Below are positions 1-5,039 of a stretch of 5,117 nt of DNA, in pieces. The position numbers and the translations under genes are program-made. The notes beneath the pieces are model-generated. The model saw only the letters and a program-made list of their open reading frames with translations. It ran no database searches and was not told where the DNA came from. Source of the stretch: Clostridiales bacterium (GTDB lineage: Bacteria; Bacillota; Clostridia; Oscillospirales; Acutalibacteraceae); the NCBI GenBank assembly GCA_012728445.1, contig JAAYFA010000177.1, positions 1 to 5,117 on the forward strand, written 5' to 3'. Within the stretch, counting starts at the first letter, position 1. Each line of letters starts with the position of its first letter.

Positions 1-258
1 AGTCATCTGTGCATTTTGCAAGCGATTCCGTGCAAAAAAATCAATTTCCGTCTTGGCAAAGGACGTTCCTTCTCTGACCAATTCGGTACATTTACGGGTA
101 CGGAAACTTTGGCAGCCTGTAAAAAGCCAAATACTTTCAATGATGTTTGTTTTGCCCTGCCCATTTTCACCAAATATAACATTAATGCCCGGTGAGGGTT
201 CAAATTCGGTTTTTTCAAGGTTTCTGTAGTTTTCTGCCCGGTGTCTTTTAATTTCCAT
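1..258 (-). CDS. recF: RecF, DNA replication/repair ATPase (N-terminal 86 codons, cut by window edge)
   Basis: RecF is an SMC-like cytoplasmic ATPase that, with RecO and RecR, helps load RecA at single-strand gaps. Translating the minus strand from the ATG at 258 gives MEIKRHRAENYRNLEKTEFE, the usual RecF opening, followed by GINVIFGENGQGKTN with the Walker A P-loop at residues 30-38, then IIESIWLFTGCQSFR, a stretch conserved in RecF and very similar to clostridial versions as I recall them. The frame is open to base 1. The signature motif and Walker B lie beyond the window, so completeness cannot be judged. The start codon sits inside the last codons of yaaA (11-nt overlap) with only a weak GAG-type ribosome site, so translation is probably coupled to yaaA. 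The order dnaN-yaaA-recF is the classic Firmicutes arrangement. Identification is firm. Confidence 0.95.
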   Translation of the reverse strand, partial: MEIKRHRAENYRNLEKTEFEPSPGINVIFGENGQGKTNIIESIWLFTGCQSFRTRKCTELVREGTSFAKTEIDFFARNRLQNAQMT

Positions 259-505
259 TTTTCTCAATCTTACAAATCATATTATTATATTCGGCGGTTT
301 CACCCGGGTGCATTTTTTTCCCTCTTTGAAGGCAAATTTCGCCGTTTACGCGGACCTCTCCGTTTTGAATACATATCTTTGCATGACCGCCGCTTTGAAC
401 ACAATCACAAAGCTTCAGCAAAGCATCCAAGCGGATAAACTCGGTATCAATCTTTACCGTTTTTTCCTGCTTTTCTTTAATATGCGCTTTTATTTTTATT
501 TTCAT
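248..505 (-). CDS. yaaA: YaaA-type S4 domain RNA-binding protein
   Basis: Small 85-residue protein with a single S4 RNA-binding fold at about residues 24-72. The family landmarks are visible: FIRLDALLKL, then SGGHAKICIQNGEVRVNGE (38-56), then RGKKMHPGE (61-69). The first 20 residues are lysine-rich (MKIKIKAHIKEKQEK), a little longer than the minimal S4 domain. The family sits between dnaN and recF in many Firmicutes; its exact role is unsettled, and RNA or ribosome binding is inferred from the S4 fold. The start at 505 is supported by a GGGAG Shine-Dalgarno with 8 nt spacing. The stop overlaps the recF start by 11 nt, and the gene lies 75 nt after dnaN, so it is probably co-transcribed with both. 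This family is distinct from the E. coli YaaA peroxide-response protein. Confidence 0.93.
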   Translation of the reverse strand: MKIKIKAHIKEKQEKTVKIDTEFIRLDALLKLCDCVQSGGHAKICIQNGEVRVNGEICLQRGKKMHPGETAEYNNMICKIEKNGN

Positions 506-540
506 TGCTCTAACTCCCGGACTGCAAATTAAATGTCAAA

Positions 541-569
541 ATTCGGGCGACCAATGGTCGTTCCTACAA
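541..569. repeat. REP-like palindrome in the dnaN-yaaA spacer
   Basis: On the plus strand GGGCGACC (545-552) and GGTCGTTC (556-563) are an imperfect inverted repeat around AAT. The core CGACC/GGTCG is perfect, and two G-U pairs plus one G-C pair extend it. The palindrome followed by CCTACAAAT resembles, from memory, short palindromic elements of the form CGGGCGACC...GGTCGCCCCTACA scattered in intergenic DNA of many clostridia. A second partial copy, AGGTCGTT, lies at 575-582, reaching the dnaN stop codon. No good U-tract follows on the minus strand, so I do not call it a terminator. The repeat-family assignment is inference; the dyad itself is seen. Confidence 0.45.
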
Positions 570-580
570 ATGATAGGTCG

Positions 581-1690
581 TTATTCTGCTTTAAGTCGAA
601 CCGGCAGGATGAGGAAAATAAAACTGTCCCCTTCCGGCGGAAGAATAATAATGGGGGATACGCCGCCATTGAGTTCAATTTTTACTTCGTCTGTGTCCGA
701 TACTTTTAGGGCATCCAGTAAAAATCGGTTATTAAAACCAATTTCAACCGCATCTCCGCTAATTTCGGCCGTTATTTTATCGATTGCAGTACCAATTGTC
801 GTGGAACTCGATATTTTTACGGTATTATCATTAAAAAGGCACCTTACGGGGCTTGTAAGCTTATCGGATATAATGAGAGAGGCTCTTTCAATACTCTCTA
901 TCATCAGCTTTGTATTAATTTTAACGGTTGTTGTGGAAGATGCGGGTATGGCCGTTTTATAGTTGAGAAAATCGCCTTCCAAAAGCCTGGATACCACTCT
1001 GTATCCGTTTGTCTCAAATTCTATATGCCTTTTGCCCACCCCAATGGACATCATCGAGTTATCGTCATCTATTAACTTAACAACCTCCGACATTGTTTTG
1101 GCCGGAACAACGAAAGAAAGATGTTCGCCTTCGTAGTCAATTGCTTCTTTTCGAATCGCCAAACGAAAACCGTCAACAGCTATCAAGCTGATTAAACGTT
1201 CCTCTATATCAAATTTTATGCCAGTATGAACTATTTTGCTCGTATCGTTTACCGCAACGGCAAAAATGGTTTGCCGCACCATTTCTTTTATAACACCTTG
1301 GGGAATATTGACCGGCAAACCACCCGTTACGGACGGCAGTTCGGGGTATTCTTCCGGGGACATCCCCATAATAGAATACTTTGCTTCACCGCTTGTTATA
1401 TTCGCCATTTGTCGCTCATCGGATTCAATACTGACATGTTCGCCCGGCAACCTTTTCAGTATATCGCACAAAACCCTGGCATTGATCAGAATACCGCCGG
1501 TTTCTTCAATTTTAGCCGGTATCGAGGTATAAATACCGAGTTCTAAATCGTAACCGGTTAAAGTAAGCGTACCATTGTCCGCTTTAATATAAATGCACTC
1601 CACCGCAGGGATCGAAGTTTTGCTAGAAACAGCCCTTTGAACATTTTGACAGTTTTGAGACAGCATTTCCGTGTTACAGGAAAACTTCAT
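581..1690 (-). CDS. dnaN: DNA polymerase III subunit beta (sliding clamp)
   Basis: DnaN is the ring-shaped dimeric clamp that tethers the replicative polymerase to DNA and serves as docking hub for repair and replication factors. The 369-residue product has the usual family length (three clamp domains of roughly 120 residues). It opens MKFSCNTEMLSQNCQNVQRA and closes with the conserved tail EGDSFIFLILPVRLKAE, whose residues line the protein-binding cleft in known clamps. The open frame extends 11 codons upstream to 1723. I chose the ATG at 1690 because AAAGGAGG (1706-1699) stands 8 nt before it and because DnaN proteins normally begin MKF/MKI at this point; the longer form would start inside the promoter region. 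A TATAAT-type promoter is visible upstream and overlaps origin elements. yaaA and recF follow on the same strand. Confidence 0.97.
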   Translation of the reverse strand: MKFSCNTEMLSQNCQNVQRAVSSKTSIPAVECIYIKADNGTLTLTGYDLELGIYTSIPAKIEETGGILINARVLCDILKRLPGEHVSIESDERQMANITSGEAKYSIMGMSPEEYPELPSVTGGLPVNIPQGVIKEMVRQTIFAVAVNDTSKIVHTGIKFDIEERLISLIAVDGFRLAIRKEAIDYEGEHLSFVVPAKTMSEVVKLIDDDNSMMSIGVGKRHIEFETNGYRVVSRLLEGDFLNYKTAIPASSTTTVKINTKLMIESIERASLIISDKLTSPVRCLFNDNTVKISSSTTIGTAIDKITAEISGDAVEIGFNNRFLLDALKVSDTDEVKIELNGGVSPIIILPPEGDSFIFLILPVRLKAE

Positions 1691-1698
1691 TGATATTT

Positions 1699-1706
1699 CC
1701 TCCTTT
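1699..1706 (-). promoter_or_regulatory. dnaN ribosome binding site (decides the start)
   Basis: AAAGGAGG on the minus strand is a near-complete anti-16S match. It is 8 nt from the ATG at 1690, which favours that start over the in-frame ATG at 1723. Confidence 0.9.
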
Positions 1707-1718
1707 AATATAGAGAGT

Positions 1719-1730
1719 ATCATAAATGAT
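1719..1730. repeat. ATCAT-AA-ATGAT inverted repeat at the dnaN promoter
   Basis: A perfect 5+5 bp inverted repeat with a 2-bp centre. It overlaps the last two bases of the dnaN -10 element (1729-1734) and covers the expected transcription start. It could be an operator or simply AT-rich DNA beside the unwinding site. Confidence 0.3.
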
Positions 1731-1757
1731 TATAGTAGTAGTAGTAGGGGGTGTGGA
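1729..1757 (-). promoter_or_regulatory. Predicted sigma-A promoter of dnaN, overlapping origin elements
   Basis: A perfect -10 TATAAT lies at 1734-1729. At 17 bp spacing the -35 is TCCACA (1757-1752), matching TTGACA at 4 of 6 positions. The -35 is part of the first DnaA-box-like 9-mer, and the spacer is the G-run plus TAG array (C-run plus CTA array on this strand). The mRNA would begin near 1722, giving a leader of about 30 nt carrying the strong ribosome site. Binding of DnaA here would compete directly with RNA polymerase, so DnaA control of dnaN is plausible; that is inference. Confidence 0.6.
1733..1751 (+). promoter_or_regulatory. DnaA-trio array plus GC-rich spacer (predicted unwinding element)
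   Basis: Five consecutive TAG triplets fill 1733-1747 and run into five Gs (1747-1751), which abut the DnaA box at 1752. In the described bacterial basal unwinding system, DnaA loaded on double-stranded boxes next to a GC-rich tract extends onto one strand through repeats written 3'-(G/A)AT-5', that is TAG or TAA read 5'->3'. Polarity and order here match that model. The AT-rich DNA beyond the array (1707-1732) is the expected melting region. Confidence 0.7.
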
Positions 1758-1769
1758 AACTATGGAAAA
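1752..1769 (-). promoter_or_regulatory. Tandem abutting DnaA boxes beside the DnaA-trio
   Basis: On the minus strand the two 9-mers read TTTTCCATA (1769-1761) and GTTTCCACA (1760-1752), each matching TTATCCACA at 7 of 9 positions. They are head-to-tail with no gap and lead into the C-run and CTA repeats. This pair is where DnaA loading would start in a basal unwinding system. The box nearest the trio also supplies the dnaN -35. Confidence 0.6.
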
Positions 1770-1796
1770 CCTGTACAACTGCTGACACACAAGAGA

Positions 1797-1818
1797 TTGA
1801 GCAAAAAAAAGAGCTCAA
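1797..1818. repeat. A8-tract inside a TTGAGC/GCTCAA inverted repeat (mid-origin)
   Basis: TTGAGC (1797-1802) and GCTCAA (1813-1818) are a perfect 6-bp dyad enclosing ten bases that include eight consecutive As. The A-tract may bend the DNA between the two DnaA-box groups. On the minus strand the Ts fall in the loop rather than after the stem, so it is not a normal terminator. Confidence 0.35.
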
Positions 1819-1840
1819 CAGTTTGTTTAAAGAAACGCAA

Positions 1841-1849
1841 CTTTCAACA
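1841..1849 (+). promoter_or_regulatory. Weak inverted DnaA-box-like 9-mer
   Basis: CTTTCAACA matches TTATCCACA at 6 of 9 positions and is opposite in orientation to the other boxes. TTTCAACA-type boxes occur in clostridial origins as I recall them; alone it would not be convincing. Confidence 0.3.
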
Positions 1850-1865
1850 ACTGACAAAAGGCGGA

Positions 1866-1883
1866 TGTGGAAAACGTGGAAAA
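1866..1883 (-). promoter_or_regulatory. Second tandem pair of DnaA boxes
   Basis: On the minus strand these read TTTTCCACG (1883-1875) and TTTTCCACA (1874-1866), abutting head-to-tail. The second is the best box in the window (8 of 9 to consensus). The spacing repeats that of the pair at 1752-1769, about 114 bp away, and the orientation is the same. Confidence 0.6.
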
Positions 1884-1906
1884 CTCACTGTTTAAAAGGA
1901 AAACTT

Positions 1907-1915
1907 TGTGGAAAG
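1907..1915 (-). promoter_or_regulatory. DnaA box nearest recR
   Basis: CTTTCCACA on the minus strand (7 of 9 to TTATCCACA), 15 bp beyond the recR stop and in the same orientation as the two tandem pairs. Confidence 0.45.
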
Positions 1916-1930
1916 AAAACAGGTTAAAAA

Positions 1931-2530
1931 CTAAATTTCCCGTCGACCTTCCAACGCTCTTGAAAGCGTTACTTCGTCCGCATATTCCAAATCGGAACCG
2001 ACCGGCATACCATAGGCAAGCCTTGTTACCTTAAGTCCGAAAGGTTTTATTAAACGAGAAATATACATAGCGGTCGCTTCACCTTCAACGGTTGGGTTTG
2101 TCGCCATAATGACTTCTTTTACATCATCGTCACCCAGACGCGTCAATAAGCTTTTTACGGTAATATCCTCGGGACCTATATTATTCATGGGCGATATAAC
2201 ACCGTGAAGAACGTGATAAACACCACTGAACTCATGCGTTCTTTCAATGGCGACCACATCCCTTGTATCTTCAACAACACAAAGTATACTTTTATCTCTG
2301 GAAACATTACCGCAAACATAACAAACATCACGGTCGGTCAAATCACAGCATATATCGCAATGCCGTATTTTTTCACGAGCCTGAATGATATTGTCTGCAA
2401 AAGTCTTTGCATCTTGTTGACTCATATTAAGTATATAATAAGCGAGACGCTGAGCGCTTTTCCGCCCTATGCCGGGCATACGCTCAAACTGCTCTATTAA
2501 TTTTGCCAGCGGCGCAACATTCTGTGACAT
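1931..2530 (-). CDS. recR: Recombination mediator protein RecR
   Basis: RecR forms ring-like oligomers and, with RecO/RecF, places RecA on SSB-coated gaps. The 199 residues match the family length. Domains in order: helix-hairpin-helix MPGIGRKSAQRLA (18-30); a C4 zinc site CDIC...CYVC with Cys58, 61, 70 and 73; a Toprim domain from about 80 to 175 with acidic VVED (85-88) and NPTVEGEATA (145-154); and the C-terminal tail ADEVTLSRALEGRREI. The ATG at 2530 follows the ybaB stop by 6 nt without a clear Shine-Dalgarno, so translation is probably coupled to ybaB. The gene ends next to DnaA boxes with no evident terminator, so transcripts may run into the origin and dnaN. Confidence 0.96.
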   Translation of the reverse strand: MSQNVAPLAKLIEQFERMPGIGRKSAQRLAYYILNMSQQDAKTFADNIIQAREKIRHCDICCDLTDRDVCYVCGNVSRDKSILCVVEDTRDVVAIERTHEFSGVYHVLHGVISPMNNIGPEDITVKSLLTRLGDDDVKEVIMATNPTVEGEATAMYISRLIKPFGLKVTRLAYGMPVGSDLEYADEVTLSRALEGRREI

Positions 2531-2536
2531 AATATT

Positions 2537-2866
2537 TTACATCAATCCCGGGATGGAAAGACCGCCCTTGGCTTGCTCCATTCCTTTATCCATCGCTTCG
2601 GACGCTTTGCGCACACCCTCGTTGAAGGCAGCAATAATTAAATCCTGAAGCATTTCAATGTCCTCGGGGTCCACGATTTCAGGCTGCAGTTTTATATTGA
2701 CAGCTTCGTGGTTGCCGTTAACAGTAACCTCAACAGCACCCCCACCAACGGAAGAGGTAAACTCTGTGTTTTCAATTTCCTCCTGCACTTTTGCCATTTC
2801 TTCTTGCATTTGCTGAAGTTTCTGCATCATATCGCCTTGTGAGGCGCCCGGTATTCTTGCTTTCAT
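2537..2866 (-). CDS. ybaB: YbaB/EbfC family nucleoid-associated DNA-binding protein
   Basis: A 109-residue protein of the YbaB/EbfC family (YaaK in Bacillus), dimeric DNA-binding proteins of unsettled role that are strongly linked to dnaX and recR. An N-terminal coiled-coil helix rich in Q, E, M and K spans about 12-33. Next come the family core GGGAVEVTVNGN (41-52), the acidic DPEDIEMLQDLIIAAFNEG segment (66-84) and the C-terminal motif SIPGLM. A TTG at 2887 could extend the frame by 7 codons, but the ATG at 2866 is preferred: AGGAAG (2882-2877) stands 10 nt upstream and the product then opens MKARIPG like clostridial relatives. It lies 43 nt after dnaX and 6 nt before recR on one apparent operon. 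Confidence 0.94.
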   Translation of the reverse strand: MKARIPGASQGDMMQKLQQMQEEMAKVQEEIENTEFTSSVGGGAVEVTVNGNHEAVNIKLQPEIVDPEDIEMLQDLIIAAFNEGVRKASEAMDKGMEQAKGGLSIPGLM

Positions 2867-2909
2867 AAATCGTTGTCTTCCTTTCAAAAAAATATCTTAA
2901 ATCAAAGTT

Positions 2910-4709
2910 TTACTGATTAAACTTCATTTTTTTCATCGCGTCAAGAAAATCGTTTGTCTTTGTTTCGGGGGAAGCCCCGGTCTTTTTATACTTTATTTGA
3001 TATTCTGTATTAGTTGTTTCAAAAATACAGTGTTTGAGCATTTCAATATTTGCAGATAAGCTGACAAAAGATTCAATTGGTTCAATGTTTTCCGAACAAA
3101 AAAACAAGGTATCCCCCTCAACGAAAACAGAGGCTGTTCGTATAAAGGCCCAAAGAGAAGGCAGTTTTTTATTGATTAAACGTAAAACATCCGTCCATAA
3201 TTCAAAAGGCCTTTGTCCTTCATCGGGGCTACAGACGGCCTCCCGCAGGACATGCTCTTCTTTGTTTTGTGTCTCGTCGGCGATGCAGTACTGTATCTTC
3301 GCCTCCGGGGCCGCCTGAGGTGTTTCTTGCGGGCTTTCGTCTGCGGGTAGCGCGGTAGATTCTTCTTCGGGGTTGTCAAGGGCAACGGGATTGCTCTGCT
3401 CGTCGGAAGGAACAACGGGAGGGGTGGTGCTATCGGGTTGTTCGTGGTTTACCGGCATCGGTTCGGTTTTTACCGCAACAGGCACGGCCGTAGCAGGCAC
3501 TGCTGTAATGGGTGCTGGTACAGGTGTAGCCGTAGCCGTCATAGGCACGACAGCGGATGTGCTTGCCTGAAAAACCGCAGTTTCCAGTGCGGAAAGTCTT
3601 TTTGTGACACAGGCGTCACTTTCGCCAATCCCGGGGGTACAAAGCCTTATAACGGCAAGCTCAAATTCGGTTCTTTTATTGTAGCCTTTTGACAGGTTAT
3701 AGGCGGTTTCCTCTAAAAGAAACATCGCGTTCAAAATTTCGTCCAGTGTAAAGTTGCCGGCTTGTTTTTTAAAGCGCTCAAAATCCGCACCGGTGCAGGT
3801 AATAAGGGATTCTGCCATTTTTACGGATTTTATGATCATGAGATTTCTCATGTGATTGATAAATTCCATACATAAATTGGTCATATCCGCATAGCTCTCG
3901 TGCAATTCATTGACGAGTTCCAGCGCTTTGGCCGTATCTTCGGTTTTAATGCAGTCCGTGAGTATAAACAAGAACTCTTTATCTGCAAGACCCGCTGCGG
4001 CACCGACCGATTCGGCTGTGACGTGTTTATCGGTTACGGCGCACAGGTCGAGCAGCGAAACGGCATCTCTTAAAGCGCCGTCCGCAATTCTTGCAATAAG
4101 CGCCGCGGCATCCTCGTCGAGCGTAAACCCTTCTTGCTCCGCAATATATTGCAGCCTTTGAGCAATGTCCCGGGCATTAATTCTTCTAAAGTCAAACCGT
4201 TGGCAACGCGAACGGATCGTTTGCAATAACTTTTGCGGGTCGGTTGTCGCGAGAATAAAAATGACATGTTTGGGTGGTTCCTCAAGTGTTTTGAGGAATG
4301 CATTGCAGGCCGCAGCGGTGAGCATATGCGCTTCGTCAATGATGTAAACCCGGTATTTTGCTTTGACGGGCGTGAAGACTGTTTCGTCAATCATTTCGCG
4401 GATATCGTCAACACCGTTATTGCTTGCCGCGTCGAGTTCAACAACATCCATAATCGCGCCGCTGTCAACGCCGATGCAAAGTTCACATGCGTTGCAGGGG
4501 TTGCCCTGCTGTGGATTTAAGCAGTTGACTGCCTTGGCTAAAATTTTAGCGCAGGTGGTTTTGCCTGTCCCGCGTGAACCGGTGAACAAATAGGCATGCG
4601 TAACAGTGCCGTTTTCAACCTCATTGGCCAGGGTTGCGGTAATATTTTGCTGCCCTACAACATCGTCAAATGTCCGGGGTCTCCACTTTCTGTAAAGCGC
4701 TTGGTACAT
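2910..4709 (-). CDS. dnaX: DNA polymerase III subunit tau (clamp-loader ATPase DnaX)
   Basis: DnaX is the AAA+ motor of the clamp loader; it opens DnaN rings and places them on primed DNA. The 599-residue product begins with the canonical MYQALYRKWRPRTFDDVVGQ. Visible motifs: Walker A GSRGTGKT (44-51), zinc cysteines 63, 72, 75 and 78, Walker B IIDEAH (123-128), sensor 1 ATTDP (154-158), arginine-finger SRC (167-169) and sensor 2 GALRDA (211-216). Helical collar region about 225-360. Residues 385-475 are a Pro/Ala/Thr/Val- then Glu-rich linker of low complexity, likely disordered. The tail 502-599 (FELWTDVL...NDFLD) would be the tau-specific polymerase/helicase-binding part. I found no slippery A-heptamer in the right frame, so only full-length tau is predicted. 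The ATG at 4709 has a modest GAGAG ribosome site. Confidence 0.97.
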   Translation of the reverse strand: MYQALYRKWRPRTFDDVVGQQNITATLANEVENGTVTHAYLFTGSRGTGKTTCAKILAKAVNCLNPQQGNPCNACELCIGVDSGAIMDVVELDAASNNGVDDIREMIDETVFTPVKAKYRVYIIDEAHMLTAAACNAFLKTLEEPPKHVIFILATTDPQKLLQTIRSRCQRFDFRRINARDIAQRLQYIAEQEGFTLDEDAAALIARIADGALRDAVSLLDLCAVTDKHVTAESVGAAAGLADKEFLFILTDCIKTEDTAKALELVNELHESYADMTNLCMEFINHMRNLMIIKSVKMAESLITCTGADFERFKKQAGNFTLDEILNAMFLLEETAYNLSKGYNKRTEFELAVIRLCTPGIGESDACVTKRLSALETAVFQASTSAVVPMTATATPVPAPITAVPATAVPVAVKTEPMPVNHEQPDSTTPPVVPSDEQSNPVALDNPEEESTALPADESPQETPQAAPEAKIQYCIADETQNKEEHVLREAVCSPDEGQRPFELWTDVLRLINKKLPSLWAFIRTASVFVEGDTLFFCSENIEPIESFVSLSANIEMLKHCIFETTNTEYQIKYKKTGASPETKTNDFLDAMKKMKFNQ

Positions 4710-4732
4710 ATTTCTCTCGCTTTCGTAGTTTT

Positions 4733-4748
4733 AAAAAAACAACAGAGC
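4733..4748 (-). terminator. 3' end / intrinsic terminator of the SRP RNA
   Basis: The last strand of the SRP terminal helix, GCTCTGTTGT, runs into seven Ts (4739-4733). The helix is closed by ACAGCAGAGC at 4901-4892, so the RNA's own stem acts as the terminator hairpin. It lies only 24 nt before the dnaX start codon. Confidence 0.7.
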
Positions 4749-4901
4749 ATTCTTTGTTATGGTCATACGGCGGACAGGGGATCTGCGGCGCACAGTGCAA
4801 ACCGATTAATGCTGCTCGGTTCCCCGCCTGACATGATTCACGGTGCCCCGTCGCGCAGGACCCGCCCGCCGCATGACCAACACAAAGCCTCGCTCTGCTG
4901 T
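4740..4901 (-). ncRNA. ffs: Signal recognition particle RNA (4.5S-like, no Alu domain)
   Basis: RNA scaffold of the bacterial SRP, which with Ffh targets nascent membrane proteins to FtsY and SecYEG. The Ffh-binding domain is unmistakable: GTCAGGC, a GGAA tetraloop at 4823-4820 closed by GG/CC, then GAGCAGC at 4817-4811. The flanks pair over a long rod: CTTTGTGTTGGTCATGCGGCGG with CCGCCGTATGACCATAACAAAG (differences are G-U wobbles), and terminal ACAGCAGAGC with GCTCTGTTGT. At about 160 nt it is longer than E. coli 4.5S RNA (114 nt) but far shorter than the Bacillus 270-nt type, and because it starts at its own promoter there is no room for an Alu domain. Location just upstream of dnaX matches many Firmicutes. 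Exact ends are approximate. Confidence 0.92.
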
Positions 4902-4910
4902 ACTTATGAT

Positions 4911-4939
4911 ATTATAGTATATTCGAGTGCCAATATCAA
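4911..4939 (-). promoter_or_regulatory. Sigma-A promoter of the SRP RNA
   Basis: -35 TTGATA (4939-4934), 17-bp spacer, -10 TATAAT (4916-4911). That is 5/6 and 6/6 matches at ideal spacing, as expected for an abundant stable RNA. Start site expected around 4904-4903, a few bases before the terminal SRP helix. Confidence 0.88.
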
Positions 4940-5010
4940 GTGGAATTGAAGCTATAAGTCGCATTTTACCTGTTTTTAACACATTATTTTAAAGGAATGC
5001 ACAAAAAGTT

Positions 5011-5039
5011 AAAAAGCACTTCGGTTGAAGTGCTTTTTT
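5011..5039 (-). terminator. Intrinsic terminator after the tRNA-Arg fragment (bidirectional)
   Basis: AAAAAGCACTTC and GAAGTGCTTTTT form a 12-bp perfect stem with a 4-nt loop at 5023-5026. On the minus strand five Ts and then AAC-TTTTT follow. On the plus strand it ends in six Ts, so it can work both ways. It starts directly at the CCA end of the tRNA piece, as a normal tRNA terminator would. Confidence 0.88.

Larger units (their letters stand above)
1727..1915. other. oriC: Putative chromosomal replication origin (oriC)
   Basis: This gene-free stretch directly upstream of dnaN holds a cluster of 9-mers related to the DnaA box TTATCCACA. Most have the form TTTTCCACA, common in low-GC Firmicutes: 1752-1760, 1761-1769, 1866-1874, 1875-1883 and 1907-1915 in one orientation, and a weaker CTTTCAACA at 1841-1849 in the other. 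Two abutting boxes are followed by a G-run and five TAG triplets, matching the box / GC-rich / DnaA-trio layout of the B. subtilis unwinding region, which also lies just upstream of dnaN. An A8 tract sits in the middle. Unlike the usual arrangement, the far flank is recR, not dnaA. The boxes deviate from consensus by 1-3 bases, so the origin call rests on clustering, position and the trio. Confidence 0.75.

Noticed and set aside
511..539. Promoter for yaaA with a perfect -35 TTGACA at 539-534
   Set aside because: At 16-18 bp spacing the -10 would be GGAGTT, GAGTTA or AGTTAG, overlapping the Shine-Dalgarno. No usable -10 exists.
1691..1723. dnaN starting at the ATG at 1723 (380 residues)
   Set aside because: The extra 11 residues are not DnaN-like, the codon lies at the predicted transcription start, and an ideal Shine-Dalgarno points to 1690.
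1916..1933. Terminator after recR
   Set aside because: A short T-run follows the stop (GTTTTTAAC on the minus strand), but no stem precedes it.
3160..3172. Possible A AAA AAC slippery site in dnaX for a gamma subunit
   Set aside because: The reading frame is AAT AAA AAA CTG, so the heptamer is out of phase for -1 slippage. The run near 3763-3769 fails the same test, and the A7 at the C-terminus would only alter the last residues.
3034..3692. Several plus-strand open frames opposite dnaX
   Set aside because: They are antisense shadows of the low-complexity linker; repeats such as GTAVAGTAVMGAGTGVAV mirror the Pro/Ala/Thr codons.
4596..4949. Plus-strand 117-codon open frame over the SRP RNA
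   Set aside because: It runs antisense to the dnaX start and the whole SRP RNA gene, has no family resemblance and no ribosome site.
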